64,000 nucleotides of DNA from Ciona intestinalis (taxonomy: Eukaryota; Chordata; Ascidiacea; Phlebobranchia; Cionidae): assembly GCF_000224145.3 (NCBI RefSeq), contig NW_004190397.2:601196-665195 (forward strand). Reading direction: 5' to 3'. This document shows, one piece after another, positions 1 to 10,222 of this stretch; the stretch's first letter is position 1; each line of letters opens with the position of its first letter. The position numbers and the translations under genes are program-made. Under the pieces are notes generated by a model that saw nothing but the letters and a program-made list of their open reading frames with translations, did no database searches and was not told the origin of the DNA.

Positions 1-106
1 TATGTTTTCTCTCTACCCCCAGGTTAATTGCCGACTTCTATACTTTACAGTCGAATCGTTTTCGGCATACGATTTATTGAATATAGAGTGGGATTTCTTT
101 TTATGG

Positions 107-290
107 TAGGGTAGGGGAGATGGGACACCTTTTCATTCTATTTCCTCGTCCAATTTGGTAGTAAACAAAGAACATTCAAAGCATTATAAAACCGTATCCT
201 CATGCCTTCCATAGCCCGTGGTAATTGTTTAAAACACGATCAGGCTACTTAGGTATTATGTTCTAAAGGTGTCTAGTCTCACCCTGCTAT
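107..290. mobile_element. Palindromic MITE copy (family A)
   Basis: Non-autonomous DNA element with terminal inverted repeats close to TAGGGTGGGGGAAGATGGG at one end and the reverse complement at the other. The interior repeatedly reads 'acaattaacaacggtcta' and 'tttgtttactaccaaatgg'. The commonest flanks are TA or TATA, pointing to a TA target site as in the Tc1/mariner superfamily. About 20 copies occur in this window. It may be the Ciona MITE called Cimi-1, but that name is from memory and unchecked. Confidence 0.75.
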
Positions 291-569
291 ATGTAATCAT
301 TTCTTACGCATATTTAAATACCGCTAAACAGCACGAACAACTAACACCAGATTTGTTTTCGTTTCTGCACAATGCACAACTTTGAGTGTATAATGGTTTG
401 TGCTCGATGCCCGCCAGCTGTGCCAGTTTAGGTTGGTGGTTTCATATGGCTTATTGAATGCGTTGAGTGCGCCAAGGTGTTTTGTAATTTGCTTCTTTTA
501 TGTTTATAATTGCACTGCGTACCCAGATTCAAAATATTACCGACTACTCTGTAACGATAGATGATATAT

Positions 570-772
570 AGTAGGGTGGGGGAAGATGGGGCACCTTTAG
601 CACATAATATCCAAATGGTCTGACCGTGTTTTAAACAATTAACAGCGGTCTGTGGGGGTCGTGAGGATATGGTTTAATAATTCGTTGAATGTTCTTCGTT
701 TACCATCAAATGGGACGAGAAAATAGAACGAATAGAAAATAGAAAGAATGTCCCATCTTCCCCCACCCTACT
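570..772. mobile_element. Palindromic MITE copy (family A), near full length
   Basis: Both ends are well preserved: GTAGGGTGGGGGAAGATGGG on the left, and its near-perfect reverse complement before 'ctgtag' on the right. It lies between TA-rich flanks. This is one of the best copies for defining the family. Confidence 0.8.
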
Positions 773-1987
773 GTAGTAGTAACTTACTGTTTAGTTCTTG
801 ATGTATGGAAGTGCTTTGCATGGTATATTAGGGTAGGGAAAGACCACTCTTAAAGCATCTTGTAAAATATTTCAAATGTAATACTAGACTGTGTCACCGT
901 AGTTGAGCACTATGTTTCATTTAACCAGGAAATTGATCATACGCCGTGGCAAATATTTGTAATTAAAGCGCTTGGCTGTACATACGTACACATATATGTA
1001 TTATCTATGCTCAAGGGCAGTGACCACTGGGCTATACATGTTATATATATATATGATATTTATGGCAGTGAAAGAAATAACTATTTCATATTGCTTTAGG
1101 TGATTTCCCAGTGTTAAAGACATCGCAAAGTATGTATTTATGTCAAGTTCTGGAACAATCCATTCACGACCAGAGCCATAGAAATACCGAGTAGTCCAAC
1201 CCATTGTTACGTAAAACACAAATTGAACGGCAATTTGGTTCCAAAATAACACAGTAGGTATAGGGAAAATGTATGTTTTTCGGTAAATTACAGAAAAACT
1301 TGGGCCTAAAAACAAATTTAAAGGTTGAAAAATGTAAAAAACATGTGTTATTTGTTTTCTGTGTCAAAAAAAGGCAAAAATTAGAATTAGAAGCGGTTGA
1401 TTTGCGACATTTTAGTCATTTAATGGGGGTAAATTTATATGTTTTTTCAAAAAAATGTTTGGTAATGTAAATAGAAGCTGTTTTACGCCTTTCCACAAAA
1501 GGAAATCGCAAATGAAACTCAACAAGTTCGTTTAAATTCATTGCGAAAGTCACCGCTTTTGCTCTATTTTGGACCCACATAGACGGCAGTTGGACTACTC
1601 GGTGTTTATACGACTCTGTTCACGACCACGTGCTTATTTGTAAATTTTCGAAATCATAAATACTTGAAAGAAAACAGTAATACAAATACCAACTGTTCTG
1701 CAATATTTTTTTAGAATATGTCCCAAAGAATTATGGACTAGCCAACAAAATGTGTTAAACTTTACGAGACATTTTGCAAAACAACAAAGTTTGTGCGTAC
1801 TGTAACAATAAAAATACTGTGGTTTGTCCCCACACAGGAAAAGATTTAGTTTTCCTGCATGTGCAATTTGTTTATTTAAACTATATTTTATGTAGGATTG
1901 GGCTTACCATTTTTTTGTTGGGCAGAAATCGTTACGGCATCAAAGTTGGCACTAGTGAAGAATCCTCCTGTAAATAGCAGAATAGGC

Positions 1988-2094
1988 GGTGCTAGTGAAG
2001 AATCTCCCCCCACCTTATTTGCTGGTTATGGGGGTTAGTAGTTAGGGGCTAGTGGTTAGCAAATAAGGTGGGGGGGAAGACTCTTCACTAGCAC
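1988..2094. mobile_element. Foldback MITE with 9-bp target duplication
   Basis: The arms (left from 1989, right ending 2094) read 'gtgctagtgaagaat...ccccccacc' and its near-perfect reverse complement, about 34 bp each, around a short G/T-rich loop. The sequence AGAATAGGC lies at 1979-1987 and again at 2095-2103, a 9-bp direct repeat that looks like a target-site duplication. A 9-bp duplication suggests a Mutator-like origin. Related fragments recur at about 4969-5110 and 5911-5935. Confidence 0.7.
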
Positions 2095-2162
2095 AGAATA
2101 GGCTGTTGGAAAGTTAGGGATTGATGGTTAGGGGTTGTGGTTATGGGGGTTAGTAGTTTGGG

Positions 2163-2289
2163 ATCCCTTTAATTAGTGCATGTCCGTCCACAATATTCAC
2201 TATGTCTGCTATGTCCACAATATTCATTCACTACATAGTCGACATAGTGAATATTGTGGACATAGCGGACATGCACTAATTAAAGGGAT
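2163..2289. mobile_element. Foldback element, 127 bp
   Basis: The left arm begins 'atccctttaattagtgcatg' and the right arm ends with the reverse complement. Roughly 44 of 49 arm bases pair, the right arm carrying a 5-base insertion (catag). The loop is about 35 bases. No clear target duplication is seen, and it sits in G/T-rich sequence resembling the loop of the neighbouring foldback element. Confidence 0.7.
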
Positions 2290-2506
2290 TGAGGGGTTAG
2301 TGGTTAACAAATAAGTTGCGGGAAAGAAAAACCAAATACATTACTTTTACATGCAGACTTTGCTGGTGTGGCAAAACCTTAACGAAACCAATATAAACCT
2401 GTTTCTGGGACTCTGACTTTAATTTCGAATGCATGATATCGTTTAACAAATGATCACTCATTAATTCCTGGATTTTTTAGAAGCAACAAAATTTATCGGT
2501 TAAAAA

Positions 2507-4595
2507 ATGTCGACAACACCGAAATTAATCGACCAAAATGTAGCAAATAAAGAACCATATACATTCACAACACTCAAGTACAGCTCAGTTCTCAAACACT
2601 TAGTGGGGCCAGACAAAACTTCAACATTACAACCTGGGACTTATCTGGGTGGGTTACCGACTCCAGTTCCCAGTATTTATGAAATACGAATTGAAAAGCT
2701 AATGCAAAGTTGCTTGTTTAAATCCGCGCTTGCAACTGTTGCAGGTTTGTTTCAATCTTTGGTTTTTATTAAAAATTTATGTTGATTATAATTAAACAAA
2801 TCTTATTTGTCAGCTAGGTGTAGTGACCAGGCCTTTTTTCTTCCAATTAAATGTAAATACACTTTTAATTGTAACCATGTTTTAATAACTGTTGATAATT
2901 GTAACTTAATTATCCTCACATGGCGGGCAAGTACATTTATTACAAAACTGGATGTTCTGTTTCATACACCTCGTGCCCGTTTACTAGTTAGTAGTTACCA
3001 TGTATGTAATTTTGTGGGTGATTATTTTCAGCAGTCATTATAATTGGTAACTTTAATGCACCACTGGATTGGATCAATTAATAAGTGTACATGTGTCGCT
3101 TTTAATGGTAGGGCGACAAGTCGTAAACCTCTAATTAAGAGAAACACTTTAACCCTGTACCATGCCATTTTAACCCCAATTTAATAAAACAATACTTCTG
3201 GGATAGGACGTATTTTTATCCTATTACAGCGTATATAAATTAAATTGTTGATAACTAAATTTCTCTGGTACATGGAAATAATGTAAATACCTGATACACA
3301 GTATTAAAAACTCTGCTCTTACCCAACTACAAATATCTCAATTATACAGGTGCTGGTTTTGGAGTTGTTTTTGCATTGTTTACTTTTGGTGTTGAGTCTC
3401 CAAGTTATACGGACCCTTCTAAAGTTCCAACCATCAAAGAGACTTGGCGAGAAATGAAAACAAGAATGGGGTCTACTGCTAAAAATTTTGCCACGATTGG
3501 TGCAATGTTTTCTATGGCACATTGTTGCATTGAAACTGTAAGTCTTGTCTTTGAGTTTCTGCTGGTGTTTTGTGTTTAAGCTCATGTTTTGTGACTGGAG
3601 GATCCCAGGTTCAAAGCTTAATGCTGTTACAGGTTTTGGTTTCTATTTTCTTGGATTTATATTTGTTGCTGCAACCCAGTGGTTGCTAATGAGTTTTATA
3701 TGCAAATATAACCATCTACTGGTTGGCAATAGAACAGCCATTTTATAACTTGAGTGGTCATGTCATATGGGTATAAATAAGTAAAAAGTTGCATTATGTG
3801 CAGTTTTATAAACAGTTAAATACATAAATGATGTCTATGCATTGCATTTAGTGTGATACTGTTTTTGAATGTATGAATGAATGAATGTAACTTACTTTAT
3901 CCTCGCGTGGCCGGAAAACGACAGTCGTTATCACAAGGGTTTAACACCTCGTGCCAGCTTACGAGTTACCATGTATGTTACTTTGTAGGTGATTATTTTT
4001 TCGCGATTTTTTTATTTTTTTATGTATGGCTGATAATTTAGACAACCCATTAGTGACCATTGGGTTGGAGCAATTGCCGTTAAGTGTCTTGCCCAAGGAC
4101 ACATACGCCCACAATNNNNNNNNNNNNNNNNNNNNNNNNNNNNNNNNNNNNNNNNNNNNNNNNNNNNNNNNNNNNNNNNNNNNNNNNNNNNNNNNNNNNN
4201 NNNNNNNNNNNNNNNNNNNNNNNNNNNNNNNNNNNNNNNNGTTATCACGTATATAACTTTGGGGATGTATTAAGTGACCACTGAGATGGAGAATCTGTCA
4301 GTAAATGTCTTGCCTATAAACACATACGCCCACAATGGTAGCTGCAACGAGCTTTGAACCCAGAATCTTTGGGTTCAACATGGGCCCAAACTACTCGGCA
4401 ACAGCGCTCTTGTTAACCGAGTACCTCTTATGTTTTTAGTATAGGGGTGAAGCTGACTTAAAGAACAGTGCATACAGTGGTTTTGTTACTGGAGGAATTC
4501 TTGGTCTCCGAGGTGGCATTAAAGCTGGTTTTTTAGGAGGAGCTGGCTTTGCTGCGTTTTCTACAGCAATTGATTATTATTTTCTTCATCGTTGA
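2507..4595 (+). CDS. TIMM22: Mitochondrial inner-membrane translocase subunit Tim22
   Basis: Channel-forming subunit of the TIM22 complex, which inserts multi-span carrier proteins into the mitochondrial inner membrane. Three coding exons (2507-2744, 3350-3537, 4440-4595) with GT/AG borders join in frame to 193 residues, matching the usual length of about 194. Exon 1 starts MSTTPKL and carries a hydrophilic N-terminus. The Tim17/22/23 domain follows, with small-residue helices and the family segments [32 protein letters not shown] and [10 protein letters not shown]. Intron 1 holds a TTA-tailed repeat and a SINE fragment; intron 2 holds two SINE pieces and a 125-N gap, which does not touch coding sequence. 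An AATAAA-like signal follows the stop near 4610. The last exon is repeated downstream (see 5373-6105). Confidence 0.95.
2812..3050 (+). mobile_element. TTA-tailed repeat fragment plus SINE tail fragment
   Basis: The left part matches the head of the TTA-tailed family ('gctaggtgtagcgaccac...'). The right part resembles the SINE 3' region in reverse ('gttctgtttcatacacctcg', 'ttaccatgtatgtaa'). Both lie within TIMM22 intron 1. Confidence 0.55.
3866..4425 (-). mobile_element. tRNA-derived SINE copies interrupted by a gap, in TIMM22 intron 2
   Basis: Tail-first sequence (GAATGAATG repeats, 'cctcgcgtggccggaaaac', 'gacaacccattagtgacca') runs to the N run. Beyond it, a second stretch in the same orientation runs through the tRNA-like head ('cgagctttgaacccag...', 'cggcaacagcgctc'). 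The two pieces overlap in content, so more than one copy is present and the gap hides their junction. Confidence 0.65.
4116..4240. other. Assembly gap (125 N)
   Basis: Run of unknown bases inside the SINE sequence of TIMM22 intron 2. It has the same length as the gap at 60249-60373, so the number may be an arbitrary or estimated gap size. Confidence 0.95.
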
Positions 4596-5322
4596 TATTT
4601 GACTTAAGTAAAATAAAAATGTTTTTTTCTTATTTCAATGTGTGGATATTAGTTCATTCTGTTTTTAGTCTTTTTTGCATTAAGCAAATTAAAAAATGTG
4701 GGGCTAGATAAGGTTATACTGTTCATGAACTTTAAAACTTGCATATTTTTAGTATTTTTTAAAAAGTTAGCAATTACGATTTATAAATTGATATTTTGTG
4801 TTTAAAACAAAATTTTCTGATTCTAGAAATAAAATAATAAATTAAAAAATGTTTGATTTGTTTTTGGGCATATGTGATTCTAAAAGCAGGCACAAGGTGT
4901 ATAAAGCCACCGCAATTGGTGTACTAGCACTGCTTCAAAGCGTACAAGTTTTTTGTGTCGATAAAAAATCGGTGCTAGTGAAGTCTCTCCCTACCCTATT
5001 TGCTAACCACAAACCCACTAACCATCAACATTTAACCACTGTACCAACCACTAACACTTTCCACCAGCCTATTCTCTGCTATGTGCCGGAAGATTCTTCA
5101 ATAGTGCCAAAAATTCACCAAAAATCGAAAATAAATAATAATTTAAAATCATAAGCAGCAAACAGCGTACTTAAGTGTCAAAATGATTTAGAAAAAAAAA
5201 AACAATTATAGAAAATCCTTAAGAAACACTATATTGAGCACGTAAGTGGTCATACAGATCTTGTACGACAAGCGCTGTAAAACCACTGAGCTATACATAT
5301 TTGATATCTATGTGCAAAACCA

Positions 5323-5372
5323 NNNNNNNNNNNNNNNNNNNNNNNNNNNNNNNNNNNNNNNNNNNNNNNNNN
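5323..5372. other. Assembly gap (50 N)
   Basis: Run of unknown bases exactly between two copies of the same roughly 0.8-kb sequence. This is the expected position for an unmerged contig overlap or two haplotypes placed end to end. Confidence 0.95.
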
Positions 5373-6105
5373 ATGTTTTAGTATAGGGTGAACTGACTTA
5401 AAGACAGTGCATACAGTGTTTTGTTACTGGAGGATTCTTGGTCTCCGAGGTGGCATTAAAGCTGGTTTTTTAGGAGGAGCTGGCTTTGCTGCGTTTTCTA
5501 CAGCAATTGATTATTATTTTCTTCATCGTTGATATTTGACTTAAGTAAAATAAAAATGTTTTTTTCTTATTTCAATGTGTGGATATTAGTTCATTCTGTT
5601 TTTAGTCTTTTTTGCATTAAGCAAATTTAAAAATGTGGGGCTAGATAAGGTTATACTGTTCATGAACTTTAAAACTTGCGTATTTTTAGTATTTTTTAAA
5701 AAGTTAGCAGTTACGATTTATAAATTGATATTTTGTGTTTAAAAAAATTTTTCAGATTCTAGAAATAAAATAATAAATTAAAAATGGTTTGATTTGTTTT
5801 TGGGCATATGTGATTCTAAAAGCAGGCACAAGGTGTATAAAGCCACCGCAATTGGTGTACTAGCACTGCTTCAAAACGTACAAGTTTTTTTGTGTGGATA
5901 AAAAATCGGTGCTAGTGAAGTCTCCCCCCACCCAAAAAACAGCGCACTTAAGTGTCAAAATGATTTAGAAAAAAAACAATTATAGAAAATCCTTAAGAAA
6001 ACACTATGATTAATTGAGCACGTAAGTGGTCATACAGATCTTGTACGACAAGCGCTGCAAAACCACTGAGCTATACATATTTGATATCTATGTGCAAAAC
6101 CACCC
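5373..6105 (+). pseudogene. Second copy of TIMM22 exon 3 and 3' flank (probable assembly duplicate)
   Basis: This stretch repeats 4430-5322 almost base for base. It includes the last TIMM22 exon from its acceptor, the stop and polyadenylation region, and the flank ending '...tctatgtgcaaaacca'. Several single bases are missing near the gap-facing end of the exon copy, so the frame is not kept there, and about 150 bp present at about 4990-5150 are absent. The clustering of one-base losses next to the gap is what low-quality read ends produce. A true recent tandem duplication is the alternative. Confidence 0.7.
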
Positions 6106-6204
6106 GCTTCCAGTTTGAGACGAGCGCCGAAAGTGTCCAGGTCTGTAACAGATTGGTCCATGAAGCATATCATTATGTAGCTTTTTGTTGAGAGTGTGAG
6201 CAAT

Positions 6205-6290
6205 TGAATAGACCATTGGCTTGTTATAACGACTATCGTTTTCCGGCCACGCGAGGATAAGTTACATTCATTCACATTCAGTTCTCGTTG
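6205..6290 (+). mobile_element. SINE 3' fragment
   Basis: 'ataacgactatcgttttccg' and 'gccacgcgaggataagttac' followed by an ATTC-rich tail match the SINE 3' end. The tRNA-like head is absent. Confidence 0.6.
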
Positions 6291-6326
6291 TAAAGTTGAC
6301 GACGTATTGCTTCCTTCTAACTTAGG

Positions 6327-6855
6327 AACAGAGGTTCAAGCCTCTTGGCTTCGTAGGAAGTAATTAAAACGTTTTTCGTAACTGAAAACAGGATGTTGGA
6401 TGAAAGTTTCGGTTTGATGAGAATTGATCTACAGAATGATCGCACTTGCGACTTGCAAAACAGAAATCGTGCAAGTTACAGTTGCTGCAAAACTCAAACT
6501 TAATCTTTCAAACTTAATTCGGTCTAATAATAGATTTTTTATAACAGACGAAGCTTCCAAATCCCGGTCCCTCAATCTTTATAAAAAATTTATCCGCGTC
6601 GTGCTGTATGGCTATAGGCTATGTGAGTATGCATGAACACAATATGTTTGACCTTATGTGCTTAGCACCTCTTCGACAAAAATGAACATGTATATACTTT
6701 AAAAAGATGTATGTGCCCCTTTACGCCGCCAATAACACAGCAAATTTGTTGTGCGTTTTATACAGATGTCCCTTACATGGAGTTTATCACAAATGAAGAC
6801 ACACACTCTATTTTTTTTAACATTATACCCATAAAATCTTTTGTAAATTAGTCGA
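6327..6855. repeat. Left arm of a ~0.5-kb inverted repeat around the secreted-peptide gene
   Basis: The arm pairs with 8200-8726 in reverse orientation. Matching landmarks include 'acaggatgttggatgaaagt', 'tgatgagaattgatctacag', 'cgcgtcgtgctgtatggc', 'aagatgtatgtgccccttta' and 'acatggagtttatcacaaat', in the same order on the reverse strand of the right arm. Identity looks to be about 80%. The loop of about 1.3 kb contains the whole peptide gene. Part of the arm recurs directly at about 7137-7225, and inverted again at about 9320-9435. Confidence 0.8.
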
Positions 6856-7520
6856 ATAGACAAGTAACAACTTTGCTTAAGCATTACGCAATGTTTTGTC
6901 AAAAACTGATGGCAAAATATTGCATTACGAAGTTTTTACAATAGTGGGCAAAATTAAGCTGTAAATATGCCATGTTATATATGTGACTTATCAGTTTAAC
7001 TGAAAGTTGCTCACTGTTTTTGCTGTTTAATACCGTGTCAAAGCGCCGATTCAGTATGTATTATGTTATATTCACCTTTCCCTACAGTGTGGAAATTTAC
7101 TGAAGCAAAATAAACATTCGTAAATCTTGATTGACAGATCTCCCGCTTTAAAGGAAGCAATTAAAACGTTTTAGAAAACCGAAAACAGGATGTTAGATGA
7201 AAGTTTCGGTTTGATGAGAATTGATTGACAGTTGCTGTTATGATCAAACGAGCGTACGATCGTGCGTTTGCAAAACAGAAAATCAACCTGTCAATCAAAC
7301 CAACGGATTTATCAAGTTTGTCGCAGTACGAAGCAATAAAGGAAGCTAAAATGGAAGTTGCTGAAACGTTGTTTCGTGAGAAGGCCCACTTCCCTTCCCT
7401 CCCCAGTATCTATAGTTCGGATGTTGTATCCAGAGATAAGACACGTTTGTGAGAATATCTTTTTCTTTAAACAAAATTGTTGCGAAAACACTCATCCTGT
7501 AGGGAGCAGCAGATTTCTTA

Positions 7521-7526
7521 TATAAA
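7521..7526 (+). promoter_or_regulatory. TATA box of the secreted-peptide gene
   Basis: TATAAA within 'cttatataaagcac'. It lies about 25-35 bp upstream of a plausible transcription start near 7550-7560 and 113 bp upstream of the ATG. A GATA-type motif (AGATAAG) occurs near 7433. No other site is claimed. Confidence 0.6.
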
Positions 7527-7578
7527 GCACAGAATCTGCTCAATAAATCACTAGTCTTCTACAGGACACAAAGTAAAC

Positions 7579-7633
7579 GTAAGTAACTCGTATAAACGTG
7601 TTGTTGTTTTACTTATACGTGTTCTTGTTGCAG
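7579..7633 (+). other. Short 5'-UTR intron ending at the peptide start codon
   Basis: A consensus donor (AAAC|GTAAGT) and acceptor (TTGTTGCAG) bound a 55-bp intron whose last base directly precedes the ATG at 7634. The acceptor could instead serve spliced-leader trans-splicing, which is known in Ciona. Confidence 0.6.
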
Positions 7634-7988
7634 ATGAACAAGTCAGCTCTTCTCCTTTTGCTCGTCGTCGGACTCCTCGTTCTCACTGACACCACTGTTG
7701 CCTTTGTCGGTCGCCGTCGCAGTTGGTATTGGAACCAAAAGCTAGCTAATGGTAAGCAGTTACTTATATGCGTTTACATAATTACGCTATTGTGCTGTTG
7801 CGTAACAACAAACGAGGCAGGCCCTGCGATTGCCGTTAGGGCAACGTCCCGGACCAGACACCTCAAACACGTAACATTTATATACGCTTGTTCACCGATG
7901 TTTAACATTTGCAGCTGAAGACACCAATGAGATGGACATTCATCCCTATTATGAAGTTATGCAAGAACTCAACGGAGCAGAACAATGA
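7634..7988 (+). CDS. Small secreted peptide precursor, 63 aa, not recognised
   Basis: Two coding exons (7634-7751, 7915-7988; phase 1 intron with GTAAGC donor) give 63 residues. Residues 1-23 form a clear signal peptide, with an N-terminal Lys, a Leu/Val core (LLLLLVVGLLVL) and an end at TTVA. The predicted mature part starts FVGRRRSWYWNQKLAN, basic and aromatic, and continues with an acidic tail rich in E and D ending ELNGAEQ. The family is unknown to me. A basic core with an acidic propiece is also the layout of ascidian antimicrobial precursors such as clavanins and styelins, but there is no sequence match I can claim. GRRR could instead be a prohormone cleavage site. AATAAA lies at 8030-8035. 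The gene sits in the loop of a large inverted repeat. Confidence 0.75.
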
Positions 7989-8199
7989 TTGTTCTCCATC
8001 CAATGTATCAATAATGAACAGTTAATATAAATAAAATTAAGGGCAATTACTTTGTTTGATTGTGTGTTGAAATTTTGAAGCCAATTGTGTAAGGCTACTG
8101 GTGAACTGTGAAGGGAGAACCAAAGGTGTAAACTGAAACATAAAATGAACTTTTAGTAGGAATAATGGATTGTTATTTAAAAAATATAAACTGTAGTAG

Positions 8200-8726
8200 T
8201 AGACTAATTTACAGAAGACTTTATGGGTTAAATGTTAAAAAAATAGAGTGTGTGTCTTATTTGTGATAAACTCCATGTAAGGGACATCTGTATAAAGACA
8301 CACTAAATTTGCTGTGATATTGACGGCGTAAGGGGGCACATACATCTTTTTAAAGTATATACATGTTCATTTTCGCCGAAAGATGTTAAGCACGTAAGGT
8401 CAAACATCTTTTGACCCCCACATAGCCTACAACACGACGCGGATAACATTTATTATAAAGATTGAGGAACCGTTAGATTATGGAGGCTTTGTCTGTTATA
8501 AAAAAAAGCTATTATGAGGCAGAATAAAGTTTGAAAGATTAATTTTGGGTTTTGTAACAACTGTAATCTGCACGATTTCTGTTTTCCAGGCCCAAGTGTG
8601 ATCATTCTGTAGATCAATTCTCATCAAACCGAAACTTTCGTCCAACATCCTGTTTTCAGTTACGAAAAACGTTTTAATTAATTCCTTCGAAGCCAAAAGG
8701 CTTGAATCTCTGTTCCTAAGCTAACA
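8200..8726. repeat. Right arm of the inverted repeat around the secreted-peptide gene
   Basis: Reverse-complement partner of 6327-6855, beginning in 'aatttacagaagactttatg' and ending in 'ctgttcctaagctaacag'. Immediately beyond it, 8735-8800 is a direct copy of about 7285-7350, and 8800-8890 is an inverted copy of about 7345-7440. The locus has therefore been rearranged more than once. Confidence 0.8.
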
Positions 8727-9089
8727 GATGAAAGATCTGTCAATCAAAATCAACGGGTTTTAATAAATTTGTCGCAGCAGGAAGCAATAAAAGAAGCTCG
8801 ACACAACATCCGAACTATAGATACTGGGAAGGGAAGTGGGCCTTCTCACGTGAATCCTTTCATCAACTCCCACTTTGGTATTTATTTTTGATTGACAGGT
8901 TGTTTGGGATCACAAGTCTTATCCAAAAATAATTTTCCACCCAAGAAGCTAATGTACTGTTTATAATGTGATAGACAAGTGAAAAAGAACCTTTGACAGC
9001 TACTAGTTTCATGATGCATGATATATTCTTTATTTCAACATGCTTTTGCCAGTTGCGTATGATTTAAAAAAAATACACATTATTAATGG

Positions 9090-9500
9090 TATACTTGAAG
9101 AAAAAACAGAATGTAATCAGTTGTAATTTTGCGCCATCAGGAAACTATTTAAAACAAAGAGATTAATGAAAATTTAGGTGTTGCAAGTTTCTGGCAGTGT
9201 GGTNAGGCTTTCCCGAAATTTTTCAGCTTGTCAAGCGTTTTAGGTGTTATCAAAAGAGTGTAAGTTTTGCAGCAACTTGCAAGATTTCTTTTTTTCAAGC
9301 CGCAAGTGTAATCATAACAACAACTGTCAATCAATTCTCAGCAAACTTTCATCCAACATCCTGTTTTCGGTTTTTGAAAAACGTTTGAATTACTTCCTTC
9401 GAAGCAAGAAGACTTGAATCGCTGTTCCTAAGCCAACAGTAGGTTATACCTGTCGTCGCAGATGGTATTGAAACCAAAAGTCAGCAAATGGTAAGCAGTT
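9090..9500 (+). pseudogene. Decayed relative of the secreted-peptide locus
   Basis: 9290-9435 is a diverged copy of the inverted-repeat arm at 8560-8726. It is followed at about 9440-9495 by a sequence matching the end of peptide exon 1 and its donor ('cgtcgcagatggtattg...', then 'caaatggtaagcagtt'). No start codon, signal-peptide region or second exon is visible, so only a fragment of the gene remains. One undetermined base lies at 9204. Confidence 0.65.
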
Positions 9501-10222
9501 AACCATGAGCAGCAATGTTATTTCATTCACATATGTCACGATGTTACTCTATCACATAAGCTACAAGCAACGGATTTAAGTTTTTGTTTACTAGCTAAAT
9601 AGCTGGATAATATGTATTAAGGACTTCAAAGAAAAGCTGTTTGGGATAGCATTTGCTTTCAATCTGTTTTAGACATAACCATTGATGGCACTCAATGCAA
9701 CTATAAAGCTGGATAAAATCTGGACAACAATTGACGCATCGGTATCAATCTATTTTTCATTATATTGGGGACAGGATTAACTAGTTTAAGTTTATATTTC
9801 AACACATGGTGCTGAGGTTGTACAAAGCGTATTTACCAACTTAATACATCATTCGTTTACGTGAGTTATAATACATGCATTAATGCCTTCTACCTACTGC
9901 TCCACAGTCACCATTACCGACTGAAAACCGATTTATTAGTTACTTCTTTTCGTTTGTTTTTAATCAAGCTTAGACGACCGTTATAATTAAAGGGGTAACT
10001 AAGATTGTTTTAAATAGTTTATTACGTACTCACTTACTAAAGATACGCTCTCTTGTTTATACTTAATTATATATGCATGTTTTAAATACATCAGTTAAGT
10101 TTAGCACTTAACGTAGACTACCTTAGGTTTTTTGGGTATACTTTTGAGAGAAATACAGGAAAACTTTGAAACTTTCACAGTAAAAATCTAACACAATTAT
10201 ACTTTCAAAAAATACGTTCTTC
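9501..10222. other. Intergenic, nothing recognised
   Basis: AT-rich sequence between the decayed peptide locus and the 3' end of the TRIM-like gene. No ORF with family resemblance and no dispersed repeat is evident. The right end is presumably the 3' UTR of the minus-strand gene. Confidence 0.5.

Larger units (their letters stand above)
1..2506. other. Intergenic region upstream of TIMM22, repeats only
   Basis: No exon with a recognisable product is visible on either strand. The stretch contains two copies of the palindromic MITE (107-290 and 570-772), a short MITE end near 829-870, and two foldback elements (1988-2094 and 2163-2289). Around 1168-1200 a short sequence recurs in inverted form near 1590-1630, suggesting a further decayed hairpin element. 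Small open frames near 1001-1470 are in AT-rich sequence and show no family resemblance. Confidence 0.6.

Noticed and set aside
1001-1470. Overlapping open frames of 65-104 residues on both strands
   Set aside because: AT-rich sequence with a decayed hairpin repeat. No homology signal and no splice context.
7225-7452. 75-residue open frame upstream of the secreted-peptide gene
   Set aside because: It lies across the repeat-derived promoter region. Parts recur rearranged at 8735-8890, there is no family match, and it ends just before the TATA box of the next gene.
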